Shown here piece after piece: positions 45,150 through 57,299 of a DNA stretch of 64,000 bases. The DNA lies in NCBI GenBank assembly GCA_030549495.1, contig JAUIRK010000860.1, positions 72,001 through 136,000 of the forward strand, read 5' to 3'. The notes below the pieces were generated by a model, which worked only from the letters and a program-made list of their open reading frames with translations, searched no databases and was not told where the DNA came from. Both the position numbers and the translations under genes were made by a program. Each line of letters starts with the position of its first letter. Within the stretch, counting starts at the first letter, position 1. This DNA is from Nectonema munidae. Its lineage: Eukaryota; Nematomorpha; Nectonematoida; Nectonematidae.

Positions 45150-47540
45150 TAGCCAATAAAAGTAGAATGCCAGTGAAAAATGAAATTGTTGGTCGTTACC
45201 AAACGCTTTCTAGTTCAATAAAAAGTAGAAAAGAGAGAATATAAATAATTTCAGATGAACTATCTTTACTCTGGGTAGAAATTTTCAACTTTCCAATAAT
45301 CTCAAAACAGGGCATTCTAAAGTCCAACAAGTCATTATTCCGTATGACAATTGTTTTAAGAAAAAAAACTTTGAGTCTTTGAATAGAATTTTTTGATATT
45401 ACTAAAGTAGATGGAACATGGCTCAATGTAGATGATAAAAATCTTTACTTTCTTCAGCTTCAAACAAATGGAAAAGTCGGTTACTCAACAAGAAAAGTTT
45501 AAAGCAAACACACAATTCATCCTTCTAAAAGAGTAAAATGCTTTGATAGAAATGATTCAGCTGGGTCATCTGATTAAAAAAGTTTGAGAAATCCATTGAA
45601 AGAAAATATTCTTAAAGAAAAAGAATTTATGGAAAAAAAGATGAAATTTTCAAAAATATCACAAGAACTAAACACCAGTGTACAATAGTTACAAGACTTG
45701 TCACCAAAGTCAATCTATCCACTAGAAAAGTATCAAAAATTTGCGAGCAGTTATCAAAAGTAGGAATTAATATTCTAGTCCTTATTCAACAAGGCTTCAC
45801 AAAGCTCTTTTCAGAAGAGCTAATAAAATAAAAAAACATTTAATCGAATCTTTACAAAATGAAAAATAGTGTTTACATTTTGACGGCAAAAGCATTGATG
45901 GAAATGAATTTCAAACAATTGTTGTCAAAAATGAGAGAAGGGAAATTAAGCTTGCTGCAACACAACTAAATGATGTTAAGGCCGAAACTATTGCTCAGGG
46001 TATAAAGGCTGTGTTGGAAGAATTTAATTTATGGAATGCAGTCTTGATGATTAATTTCGTGTCCGGACATTTGGCCGACAGACATCTGACCGAATGGACA
46101 TTTAGCCGACGTACATTTGGCCGAACAGACATTTGACCGAACCGACATTTCACCAAACGGATATTTGATCGAATAAACATTTAGAATAGATTTTAGAATA
46201 AACATTTAGTATAGTTAAAATATTGTTAGAGTTAGTTTTAGTATAGTTAGAATATTGTTAGTCTTCGAGTTGGTGTTAGTATAGTTAGAATATTGTTAGT
46301 GTTAGTATAGTTAGAATGTTGTTAGTTTTAGAGTTAGATTTAGCATAGTTAGAATATTGTTAGTTTTAGAGTTAGGTTTACCATAGTTAGATGTTAGTCT
46401 TAGAGTCGATGTTAGCATAGTATAGCATATTTTCAAATCCAACCATAAAATGGAATATTGTGGGACAGTTTTTTGTGGGTCAGTAATTAGTTAGACACTT
46501 ATAACCTACAAAAATATAGCAAATTAGTCCTGGGTGAGCAAAAGTGATTGATTACATAGATGCTTAATACTCGATGAACGAAGATCCGAATGCAGTTATA
46601 AGCGTGAAACTTGTGCTCTGTAGACGAATACATTTCATTGGTGGCACGTAAGGATATACAAAATTGTGTTATAAATAGCGTAAGATAACATACGCATCTT
46701 TACCGTTTCCGGACATTTGGCCGAAAGATCAATTGTCTGTTCTGTTCGGTCAATCGTCTGTTCTGTCAAATGTCCGTTCGGTAAAATGTGTTTGATTAAA
46801 TGTACGTCGGCTAAATGTCCATTCGGTCAGATGTCTGTCGGCCAATTGTCTTTCGGCTAAATGTCCGGGTACCATTAATTTCAGATACAAGTGTAAATAC
46901 TGGGAAAAAGAATGAAGTTGTAATTAGACTGCAAAGAATGTTTTCAGGGAAAAAATTTTTGGATCGTGTTTTAAGGGTTGTCATGGATGAAGAGCTTTCA
47001 AGTGCTTCTCAGAAACCTGACGTAGCTACTTTTTTGTTGAAAAACTAATGTTAAACTATAAAGAGCTTCGAAATTTTTTTTTCCAAAAAGATCCTTTTTA
47101 GAAAAGTTGTTTTGTAATTTGTGATGATAGTGGCTGGAGAGATGATATGAAGTTTTTATATCATTTGACCACTTCATTTAAATTTTTCAAAGAAAGGCTA
47201 CCCAACACGTATAAAATTCCAAATATTTGTAAAGCCAGATGGAACTCAAGAGCCATTTTAACTCTTCTTGTTTTCTTTTTGATGCCAGAAGTAAGAGAAC
47301 ACTTGCAATCAGTGATTGGCCTAATCAGATTATTGGTTTAATGATCAAATTTATAAAGAAGAAAGTTATTCAGTTATTTCAAGTGTTGCAGCCATACAAA
47401 AAAGTTCTAAAATACTTAACAACACATTGGACTCAGGAGTAGTCAAAGTTGAAAATTAGAAGCAACGAACGAGCGATCAAGGTCATGCAAGAACTACACT
47501 CCACTTGCAAAAACAAAGCAAATTAAATCTAATGACTTGG
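45150..47540 (+). pseudogene. DDE-type transposase remnant (hAT-like?), split by a foldback element
   Basis: Scattered frames on plus. HFDGKSIDGNEFQTIVVKNE (45880-45940) and KAETIAQGIKAVLEEFNLWN lead to the break at 46058. The frame resumes at 46883 with DTSVNTGKKNEVVIRLQRMF and DRVLRVVMDEELSS. Then SGWRDDMKFLYHLTTSFKFF and KIPNICKARWNSRAILTLL reach 47340. RWNS near the end is reminiscent of hAT transposases, but I cannot name the superfamily firmly. A MITE of 815 bp is inserted at 46059-46873. Many stops are present. Confidence 0.6.
46059..46873. mobile_element. Foldback element, GGACATTTGGCCGA family
   Basis: The left arm (46059-46175) is a run of ACATTTGGCCGA-like units of about 20 bp, and the right arm (about 46705-46873) is their inverse. 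The middle (46195-46440) is a minisatellite of AGTATAGTTAGAATATTGTT units. An exact 9-bp duplication ATTAATTTC (46050-46058 and 46874-46882) flanks it, and removing one copy joins the transposase frames on either side. Non-coding. The 9-bp duplication points to a Mutator-like source (inference). Confidence 0.9.
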
Positions 47541-48830
47541 ACTAAAGAACTTCAATACTTTTCTTTTTTAAATGAAGTTTAATAATTTTTTAAAAACTTC
47601 TCATATTTTTTTAATATTTGTCATTTTTTCTAATTTGTTTAATTGCTTTATCAATAAACAATTCAATACAAAGCTTGAAGTCTGCCCATGGGTTACATTT
47701 TTGAACGAATTAGCAATAAAAAGTTTATTTTTCGTATTTTTTATATAAAAGTTCATCCAATAATGACACAGGAGTATAAAACTCAAAAAAGTTGTATCCC
47801 TAATGAACACGTTGTTCTAAAACTTATGAACCATATAAAAACTAAGATTTGAATCTTACAACCGATAAGTTTTTCACCAGTTTGAACTTGGCAAAAAAAA
47901 TTTGAAAAACAAAAGAACTTTGGTGGGAAATTTACGATCAAATAAGAGATTCCCTCTGAAATAAAACTTGGTAGAAAGAACTCACTCTACGAAACTAAAA
48001 TCATTTTTATAGATGATAATATTTCATTATTGTGTTATAAAACTAAAAAAAATAAGTCGTTTATTTGTTGGCTCGTCGATAAGGGGGAGGGGAGCAAGGG
48101 TGCTAGGCCCCCTGAGATTTATTTTGCCCACCTGAAACTCCTTTGAAATATATAAATGTATACACTTTCCTATATTTCCGGCACCATTAAAATCAGCCCC
48201 CCCCCTCCGTACAGTGGGCAACGGGGCTAATTTAAAAAATCAAGTCTTATTCTAGAATTCAAATATATAGCATCTTTATACTTAGATATTCGCTTAATTT
48301 AATGTTTTAGTTTTTTCTATCAAGATTTCTTAAAATAGTTGGTAATGTTTTTACACTTTGCCAAAAATTTGTTAATAAAACTTAGTACAAATAATATCAT
48401 TTTCATGTAATTTTTAGCGTATAACTCAGGGATTGGAATAGCTAATTTATATAAATTTAAAGTTTGTAGAATATTTCTTCTAAAAATTTTAAACCTTCAA
48501 TTTCTATTTAAAATGGCTAAATTTAAATTCACGGCTAGACCCATATCCTAAATAAATTTTCAGACAATTTACTTTACTGACTGAATATATGTGTAGGTAG
48601 AATATAAAGATTATATAAGATGATTCCTTGTTTTTCAGTGCTACTAATCAAGCTTGGTAACATTTCGTTGCTAAAAATTTTAAAATTTAATTTTAAGCAA
48701 CAATGCACTTCAGTACAGAGTAATCAATCCGCCTAACCAATTCATTTGATATGAACCAGACTTGTTGACGATTAGGGAGATGAGAGGCTGAGAAATATCT
48801 TTTAGCTCGTAATCAATATTCCATCGGATA
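47541..48830. other. AT-rich stretch without a supported gene
   Basis: A GC-rich patch at 48070-48220 with poly-G and poly-C runs may be an unnamed element end. No gene was seen. Confidence 0.5.
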
Positions 48831-48837
48831 GTGAGTG

Positions 48838-48883
48838 GGGTTGTCGGATAATCTGGTGTCGGATAAATGAGGTCTGACTGTAT
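48838..48883 (-). mobile_element. pogo/Tigger-like terminal repeat
   Basis: On minus: TACAGTCAGACCTCATTTAT, CCGACACCAG and ATTATCCGACAACCCC, the layout of pogo/Tigger ends (CAGT..., with repeated TATCCGA). Only one end is clear. A second end near 48712 is doubtful. No transposase was seen. Confidence 0.55.
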
Positions 48884-50580
48884 TACCAATGAGTCCTCTA
48901 ATACAACCAAAAATTCAGCTATCTATTTACAAAAGGGATAATTTTTAATCATGGTATACAACGTCCACTTGATTTGAGTATAGGATATATAATAGACTAT
49001 ACAGATAGACTGTGACCATCCGTACGTTTGCAGCATCCATCGTTTCATCAAGCTGAGCAAAAAAGTTGGAAATCGAATTCCGAATCAATAAAACCACATC
49101 TGACATGTCATTAGAGACTTTTTGACAACAAATTTTTTGAAACTTATCAAAACATACTTAATATTTTGAAAAAACATTCCTATTTTATCAAATATGAATT
49201 TGTGCAATCGTTCAGCCAATAGTTTTGTTTACCGACCTCGAGTGCTTCACTAGACGTGCTTTAAAAATGCTAACACTTCAGAACACAAAGGACACTTGTG
49301 TTCCTTTTCTCCATGAGACTTTAATGCAGTAAAACGAAATTTAAAGTGTAAGTCATGATATTTCATTTTTTAGCCATTAAGAAAAATTCACATTTACAAA
49401 TTAGACCTGAAAAGCAATAAAAGAAAAAAAATAGTACTCAATTCAAATACTAACTTATTTATTCTTTTTAAATGCGATATATTGGCAATAATGGCAAATG
49501 ACCCAATATGGGCGCAATATTTTGTGAAAAACGATTCATTTAGCCCCATTCTCTATCCCCATGGAACTTCTTCGCGGCACAGTGGACTCGTTTGAAAAGC
49601 ACTAAGCTAGAAGGTTGATCCAATCAGAATTACAAACAAGGTAATTTGACTTCATAAAATCTGTGCAGTTGGAGTGGGATTGAGAGCATAGAGTGCAAGT
49701 ATAATGTTGGGTAATAATGGTGGTGTGCTCATTGGACAAAAAATCTTCTGTAATAAATTTTGAAAATTATAAAAAAAATTCGCTACTCAAAATTTTTTAG
49801 GATGTGCGCCCCTGTCTTCAATGCATGATAAAATAAAAATGTCATGTAATGTAAAAAGAAAGCCTGGCTCAGTTATGTATTATAATTGGACAAAGGGTAG
49901 GGTTGACACCGCAGAAAAGATGTTGAAGATGTATTCAAGTAAATGTACAAGAAGATGACCTTTGACAGCTTTTTTCAACTTGATAGACATTGTAGGCTTC
50001 GAATTCTACATCATTTGTAAAAGCCATAAAAATGACACACCCTGGAAAAACACTTTGTGAAGAAAGCAGAAATATAAGAAAAAGCTTTTTCCGTTTTATA
50101 ATATTCCAAATCCAATATGTTCACACTCCAATCAAGAAGAAAATCGAACAACCTGCAGATATTGTATGAGAAACAAGACAAGAACAAGCTGTTATAAATG
50201 TTCAACATATATATGTAGCATTCAAATATTCGCTAGATTCAATATTATGTTAGTTACCGATAAATTGACCGGTATGTACTTCAAAGGTATAATCAAGTTT
50301 TTTAATAAAATTTTGTAAGTTTATAACAATTTATTTATCTCTCTAGTTAGATATTACGAAATAAATTAGACTTGTAAAAATGAGGTTGATATGAGCAATA
50401 AATTTTACTTAGTTTGAATTTTTCGCATCAAATCCGTCAATTTACCGATATGAGCATTCTAGCGTTAAAAATATTTTAATTTTTGGTTTTCTATAAACAG
50501 TTTTATAAAAAAATTTTCAAGATTTTATTAACCTAAAATTTTTTTTTGACTTTATTGACCCAAAAAAATAATAACATCAT
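48884..50580. other. AT-rich stretch; one solo hAT end
   Basis: No supported gene. GGATGTGCGCCCCTG at 49800-49814 is a lone right end of the hAT family described at 38656, with no matching left end nearby. A short CPLCSEVLAFLKH-like reading on minus near 49300 may be a zinc-finger remnant. Confidence 0.5.
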
Positions 50581-50589
50581 CGAAAAAAC

Positions 50590-51182
50590 ACATGTTGATT
50601 ACCTAGCCAAACAAACTATAAGAAAAACCTGTACCTCATCTCTAACCTCTCTCAACCTGGATGTCTTCTTACACTACCTCACCCGGCACACTCGAAGCCA
50701 ATGACAGAAGTCTCTTCCCGTTTCCAAAAATCCTTTTGTATCCAGCATCACCGATCTTGATGCAGTTCATCAATCCTGGCTGAGACAGAAATTGACATTC
50801 TCCCGAACTCTCATGAGGTGGATCATTTAACTTTTTTTGCCCTTATTTCATCTCCCACCGACACAACTTCATAAATATACATAATAAAAAACTAAATATA
50901 TTCATACTTACATGCGTCGCAACGCTAGACCATTTTCCCACTGACATCAATGAAATCCTAACTCACCCTAAACTCCTGAACCTCGCATCCTCACTTTTTT
51001 GCACAATTGATCCCTTGGTATACACTCAATTTCACTAAGTCACATAATCTTCCACTTCATCTTCCTCTCTTTTTAGAACATTCCTGACAGTAGAGCACAG
51101 TCTTCTTCTAACCATATCAAGCAATTTTGCAAGCATATCAATTAAATTTGGACAGTGCTTTGACATCTCTCCCTACCTACCT
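50590..51182 (+). mobile_element. R1-like LINE copy L5, short 3' piece
   Basis: Starts in RNase H with HVDYLAKQT, then a region like L3's after RNase H (DAVHQSWLRQK, FSRTLMRWI), and ends with the conserved 3' tail at 51129-51182 (14-nt spacer TCAATTAAATTTGG, then ACAGTGCTTTGA). It is heavily 5'-truncated, as LINE insertions often are. Confidence 0.82.
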
Positions 51183-51189
51183 AATCCAT

Positions 51190-51955
51190 CACTTACGATT
51201 TAATGACTTAGAAGGAGGACATTAAGAATTAGAACAAATAAAATTTAAAAGCAAAAAATTAAAACCCAAAAAGATTGAAATATTATAATTTTTTTTATTT
51301 TTTCCAAGATTTTAAGTTTTATAGAATGTAAATATATAATAGTAAAATAAATTTAATCATTTTTATTTGAATGAAATCTGCTCAATAACAGAGTGAAAAA
51401 ATTACTTATTTGGTATATTTTTTTTCGACTAATCAGTCATCTCTACATGCTTTCACTATTCATTCTTAAAAATATAACAGACTTTCTGAATACGGAGGAT
51501 TTTCAAACACCTTTCTCCGAAATAAAATATTTTACCCGTAGTCAATCTTCAACTTTTTTAAGATTGCCTATTAAAATAAAATAGTTAAATTCAATTCAAA
51601 ATGTTTTAAATTAATTTTAACTCTCGAAAAAAAAATTTTTAATGCAAAAGTAAATTGAAGGGTAAATTTTGTTCTTTTAATGATCAAACATTTGATAATT
51701 GTTCTATTAAGAAATGGGATAATTGTTAAAAAATTAATAAATTTAAATGCAAAAAAACAATTTTTTTTATCAACGTTGTTTATTTTTTGATAAATTTAGA
51801 ATATGATAAAAACCAGAGAGTTAAATAATTATTATTCTATCCCTAATGATGATATATTATAGGTTTTGATAATATTGATATTTTTGATAAAGTGTTTATT
51901 AATTCCATGACGCGATTTTGAAGAAATTGATTGTGTATTTTTTCATTTTAATTTT
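51190..51955. other. AT-rich stretch without a gene
   Basis: Nothing recognisable was seen. The 63-codon frame at 51393 has no known domain. Confidence 0.55.
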
Positions 51956-51959
51956 CAGA

Positions 51960-52756
51960 AATTTGACTGGAGTAATATAAACAGCGCCAATATTTTTGCA
52001 ATTGCTATTCAATCTATTCTCGCAAAGCATGACCACTTATGCTGTTTATTAAAACTATTAAATTATGATATGAGTAAGTGTTTTCATATTATTGCGATAC
52101 AAGAAACATTGCTTTCTGAAACTCAAATTTAGATTATATAGCTCTTCATAATTATTATATTATCTTTAAACCTTCTTCTCTTCAACGCATAGTTCTTATT
52201 CTATCAAAGCTATTTGAGAAAATTTATTTCTACTTTGAGAGTAATAATCTTTTTTCTCAGTCAAACTTTGGTTTTTGAAAGTTTCACTAAAATTGCCTTC
52301 ATTATTCATCAATGACATCACTGTCTCAATCTGACTGTATAGCTATTTTTTGACTTAAAAATTGCTTTAGACTACATATTTATTGATATATTATGTAATA
52401 CTTGTAAGATATAAATTTTATAAGAATTCTGTAAATTTAATTTATTCATTTCTATCAAATAAATGTCCATTTGTTCATGTCAATAATAATAACTTAAATA
52501 TCAATCTGAATTTAAATATTTTGGTTTCTTAAGCTCCGTTTTTGGTCCTTTTTAATTCCTAATATACATAAATGAGATTCTTATTTATTTGATAGATGAA
52601 GAAATTTCATGTTATACTTATGCAGATGAAATTATGTTATTATTCAGGTTTGAAGATTTGAACATTTTGAAAATCTATGATTGATTGAAAGAGTTTTTAT
52701 AAGTTGAATTTTTGAATCTTTTAATAAATTTTGTAAAAACCAAAACACTGAACTTT
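51960..52756 (+). mobile_element. CR1/jockey-like LINE fragment L7, internally deleted
   Basis: An endonuclease start (HIIAIQETLLSETQ near 52090) joins directly to an RT (RIVLILSKLFEKI, NLFSQSNFGF, SFLSNKCPFVHVNN, APFLVLF, YTYADEIMLLF, NFVKTKTLNF). The catalytic box is YADE, a mutated YADD. It is a different LINE clade from L1-L6. It ends at about 52756, where L6 begins on the other strand. Confidence 0.7.
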
Positions 52757-53995
52757 TCAGCTTCTTTTAAGGAAGGAAATTGAGCTAGGGCTTCAGTTTC
52801 ATATGTGGAGGTGTTATTGTCTGTCTGCATTTGTTGTGTGAAGAAAGGAATATTTATATTGTAATTAAAAAACAGCTGTTGCTTTGTTACGTGATTTTGC
52901 CCAGTCGGTAAAAATTGAGAGTTGGTGGTGCGCATTTATATTGCGTTGATGTTTTATGGAGTTGAGTGCTAAGAATTTGTGGTGGCATATTTGAGGTGAG
53001 TATGGGGTGGATTTCGATGGGTGGACAAGGGAGAATAGGTGTAGGTGTGGTAAAACATGGTAGTAAGAAAGTTTTGGCATATATTGTTCAAGAAGGGAAT
53101 TGAAAAAGATAAGCGAGGGGGGGGGGGGTGTAAGTTGAATAAAGATTCGTGAAGTTATGTGGAACTGGTGTAGAGTGGAAGTTAGATAGATATTTTTAAT
53201 TATGTTTTTTTAGGTTTAGGTATAAGGGTAAAGTATATGTGAGAAGTTCAAATTTTGACGTAGAAGTAGTGTGAAATGCGTTTGTATTTGTGAGTAAACA
53301 TAGGCGATGTATTTTGTTGAAATGGCTTGTGAGCTTTCCCAGGCAAGTGAGCCATATTGTATGTCTGAAAGTATGATAGATTTGTAGATGTACTTTTAGA
53401 TTTTTGGATGAAGACCTCACTTATATGAAATGGTTTTTCTGATAGAGAGGTTTGGTAAGAGTTTTGTGTATTTGTATTTGAAGTGAAGTGTAAATTTTAG
53501 ATTCGATTGAAATGTGAAGCCTAGATATTTTATGTGTGGTTCAGGAGTGAGGGCTGTTGATATGTTTAGGTTCAGTGGTAATGGATTTATTCTTTTTCGT
53601 GTGAAATGTATAAGTTTTAGTTTATCTAATTTGAAGGAGACTTTGTAGTTGGTGGCCATTATTTGTATTTGTGTGATTATATTTGCAGTGCGATTGATGT
53701 TTAGTTGTAGTGTATTTGAGAAGGTAAATAAGATATCATCAGAGTAGCACTGGGCAAAGTCGAAGTTTGAGTTGATAAAATTAAGAATGGGGTTGATGGG
53801 GATTAGCCATAGGATATCTGATAGGCTACCTTCTTGCGAAGTGGAGAGAGTTAGTTTTTGGATGTATGTATTGTTGTTATGTAGCAAGATGAGATGCGCT
53901 TTTCAAGATAGTTGTTTACGAATTTGATTATGTATGTAGGGTATTTTTTTATCGATAAGATTGTTGATGATTGCAGTGTGCCATGATGCATTTTA

Positions 53996-55513
53996 GGTTC
54001 ACTGTAATTTCATCGCGGTAACTTCATCGCATAGTAAATTCATCATGATGCAATACATCGTTGGTATTTTCATCGTTAAGTATTTTCATCGTACAGTAAT
54101 TACATCGTCCTATTAATTTTATGCTTGACGCTCAATGTTTTTTTGTAAATATCCTTTATAATTTTTTTAAGTTTATTACGAACTTTTGTAAATGTTTTAA
54201 TATCATAAAAAACTAATTCTTAAATATAAGGTTTTCATATTTTCAGGCTATAATGACAAAATAAAACAATATCTCTTTCTGACTTAAATAGCCTTGAAAT
54301 ATGTATAAATTTCTTAATATTTAAGGAAAGTTAAAAAAAGTATTTTTTTAGTTTCATAAAAATCCCCCTAACCTATTTTAACCTTCGACTTTTCAGTCAT
54401 TATTTGATATATTATATCTAAAAATAATCATTTGTTTTCTTTAATAAAAAACTTTATTTTGAAGAAAAAAATACCAATTTATATATGTAATAAATTATTC
54501 CTTATTTTAAAAAGATTATTGAGATAACTAATTTATTACAAATTGGAAAAATAGAAACAATTTAAAAAAATAAGTTTTTAGCAATACCTCTAAGGTAATT
54601 ATTTAGGTCACGATTTTCAAAATCATTGACAATGCCCCATATTCTTTCTGCAGGAAAGGCTCATTTGAATTTGTTTTACGGTAATCATCAGGTAAGTACA
54701 ACTGTAGTAAGCTGACTGGATTTGCAGGCTGTTGTGCATTCACATTTCTCATATTTCGGATGTTTCTTTTCAAATATTTAGGTTTTCGTAATTTACCCGC
54801 AACTGCTCTTAAAGTTCCCACCAATGCTTACGTTACGAGGACATGAGTGCTTTCTTTGTTGTTGCATTAAGCACTATTGTTGCTTCAAGTTGAGCAATAT
54901 CACCTGCATGATTGTGTACTCCCAATCTTTTAATTATTGAATCTTTAGATGTATGAATTCTTGCAAGACAATGGGCTCCATAGTATTGATCACATTTCCA
55001 GAAGTTATTTCACTACTTTCATTTTCTTTAACAAATTGACTTCCATTATCAACAAGTTTCAGTTTATTTCTTATGCATAAAACAAACTCCAGTGGCATTT
55101 TAAGGCACAAAATATCAAAAAAGGTGTTTTATTATTAAAAAAAAATATCCTATGAAAAGATATTTATATATACACAGAATTTGAGAAGAAGTAAAGGAAG
55201 TTAGAGATAATGATGATAGGTCTATATTAAAGCTGCTTTTCCTGTACTTAAAACATACTTAAAGACATTTTGAGGTATGAAGATACAAATAAATATGTAG
55301 TATACAGTTAGTAATTATAAAAAAAATGTATGCATATATACGTAAATAGTGGGATTATCTTGTGACACCGCAAGGAAGTAATGGTTAATCCATAAATCTC
55401 GGTATGTAATCACTATACGATAAAAATACTTAACGATGAAAATACCAACGATGTATTGTATCACAATGTATTTACTATGCGATGAAATTACCACGATGAA
55501 ATTACCGGATACC
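53996..55513. mobile_element. Foldback element with a possible transposase remnant, TTTCATCG family
   Basis: Terminal inverted repeats of about 115 bp (53996-54115 and 55400-55513) are made of TTTCATCG-type units. The ends read GGTTCACTGTAATTTCATCG and, inverted, GGTATCCGGTAATTTCATCG. TGCATTTTA and GGCATTTTC flank it (7 of 9), and the LINE frame resumes across the site. Unlike its non-coding relatives, it contains a minus-strand frame (54603-55100), perhaps the end of its own transposase. Confidence 0.8.
54603..55100 (-). pseudogene. ORF remnant inside the foldback element
   Basis: A 73-codon frame (54603-54824) with upstream related frames to about 55100: MPLEFVLCIRNKLKL and, after breaks, PANPVSLLQLYLPDDYRKT. 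I do not recognise a domain. Its place between long terminal repeats suggests the C-terminus of a Mutator-like transposase, which is a guess. Confidence 0.4.
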
Positions 55514-57299
55514 GGCATTTTCGATGTCTAGAAATGTGGTGTTGCGATATTTTGGTTATTTAGTGGTTTTTCTAGGTAAAGATTTAGGCGAGATAGGGCC
55601 AATTCGGTGTTTTTATTTGGTAAATATGCGAACTGGTTCGGGTGTATTAGGTTATTTTTGAAGATGTAATGGATTATGCACTTTTGTAGATATATTTCAA
55701 AGTTTTTGCCTAGGGTTGGTAATTTGGTTTGGCGATTAGCACTAGTTTACATATTTTCCAAATATTTGGGAAATAGCTTAGTTTGAGGTAGGCGTTGAAA
55801 ATGTTGAGGAGATGGGGGTGTAGTATGTGGTAGGTTTTTTCACATATTTAATGGAGATGAAGTCAAGGCTGCTAGAAGATTTGGTTTTCATCTAATGTAT
55901 GGTTTGTTTAGCTCTTTGATTATGATTTCTGGATGTGAGTTAATGATGTTATTTAGTAGAAATGCTTTTGTGTCCATTCTAATAAGTGTAAGGATAATAT
56001 TGTCAGTTACATTAGTGTCGGGGGACATAGGGTGTTGAGTGAAAGGTGGTTGATAAATATTGAATCTTGATTGCTTGAAAGAATATTGGAGAGTGTTGCT
56101 GTATGTTTTTTGCCTGTAAGTTTGTTGATGATTGACCATATGTTTGTTGGAGTTTGATTGCAAATATGTTTCCAGGCTTCTTTTTTTTTTAGCTTTTTTA
56201 ATTTCTAACTGATATTGAGTATTAAGGAGGAAGTAATGTTGAATGTTACTGTGAGAGTTGGTTTTCCTTAGATTTTTTAGAGATTTGCGTTATTGTTGTT
56301 TGAGGTTACGGTAAAATGAGCGTGCTGTCTTCTAGGAAACTGCTTTGTAGGAGTTGCGGTGTGAATGCTTGCTGTAATGGATTTGTTAAGTTGAAGAGCA
56401 GATGTTTCGAGATTACTTGTATCTGTGGTCAGAGTGATGTTATCTAGCTTATATTTAAGATTATGAACGAATGCTGTTCAGAATATTTGTTTGCCATAAT
56501 TAGGATTTGCAATTTTTGAGAGTTTAGTAGTGAGGTCGGTTTGAAAGGTAATGTATGCGTGGTCGGAGGCGGATGGGATGTCTGAGATGCGCCAGTTGTG
56601 AACTATACTTTTGTTTCGTTGGAAAAGATGGTTAACTCGTTGTGCGATTGATATATGTTATTTAGATGCAGTCGTCTAAAAGTTGAGGATTTATCGATGT
56701 TAGCTCTTGTTAGATTATGAGATGTTAGAAATTCAAAAATGAGTGAGCCTCGTTTATTTGATTTTATATCCCAGAAGTAGGATCTAGCATTTAAGTCAGG
56801 GGATATAACTATGTGGTGGTTGTTATCTGTTATGTTTGATTTGTGTAAGTGATTGAGAGAAGTTGTTAGGTATGGGGTGGTTTAAGGAAGGTGGGGAGTA
56901 GAGAGAGCAGAAGAGTAAGGATTTGGAGTTTGATGGAATAAGTGTGAAGAAGTAGTTTGAACTAGAGTATTGATATAGTGGTGTATTGGTAATTGATCGT
57001 TTTATAAATATGCATGCTGAGTATTCTGTTAGTGGAGGTATGTGTAGAAGTATGTAGTCGGCTGTATGGTGTGGAATATGAATGTATGGTTCGTTTATTC
57101 ATATTATGTCGTAAGTATGTGAGTGTAAGATGTTGTGAAGTTTGTCCCAAGCAGTTTTTGAGTGATTTAGATTTATGTGTAAAATAGTTAGCATGAGTAG
57201 TTAGATAAAATTTGCCTATGTTAAGATATGATTAGATTGTTATGGTTTATGTAAACGCTACATAGTTTAGATGTTGCAAGGTGTGGTTGCTGACAATTT

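Noticed and set aside
46059-46180. CRISPR-like or regulatory tandem repeats (ACATTTGGCCGA units)
   Set aside because: The units are inverted at the other end of an 815-bp insert with an exact 9-bp target duplication, so they are foldback transposon arms.
48710-48910. A 66-codon ORF on minus
   Set aside because: Its nucleotide sequence contains a pogo/Tigger-like terminal repeat, so the frame is incidental.
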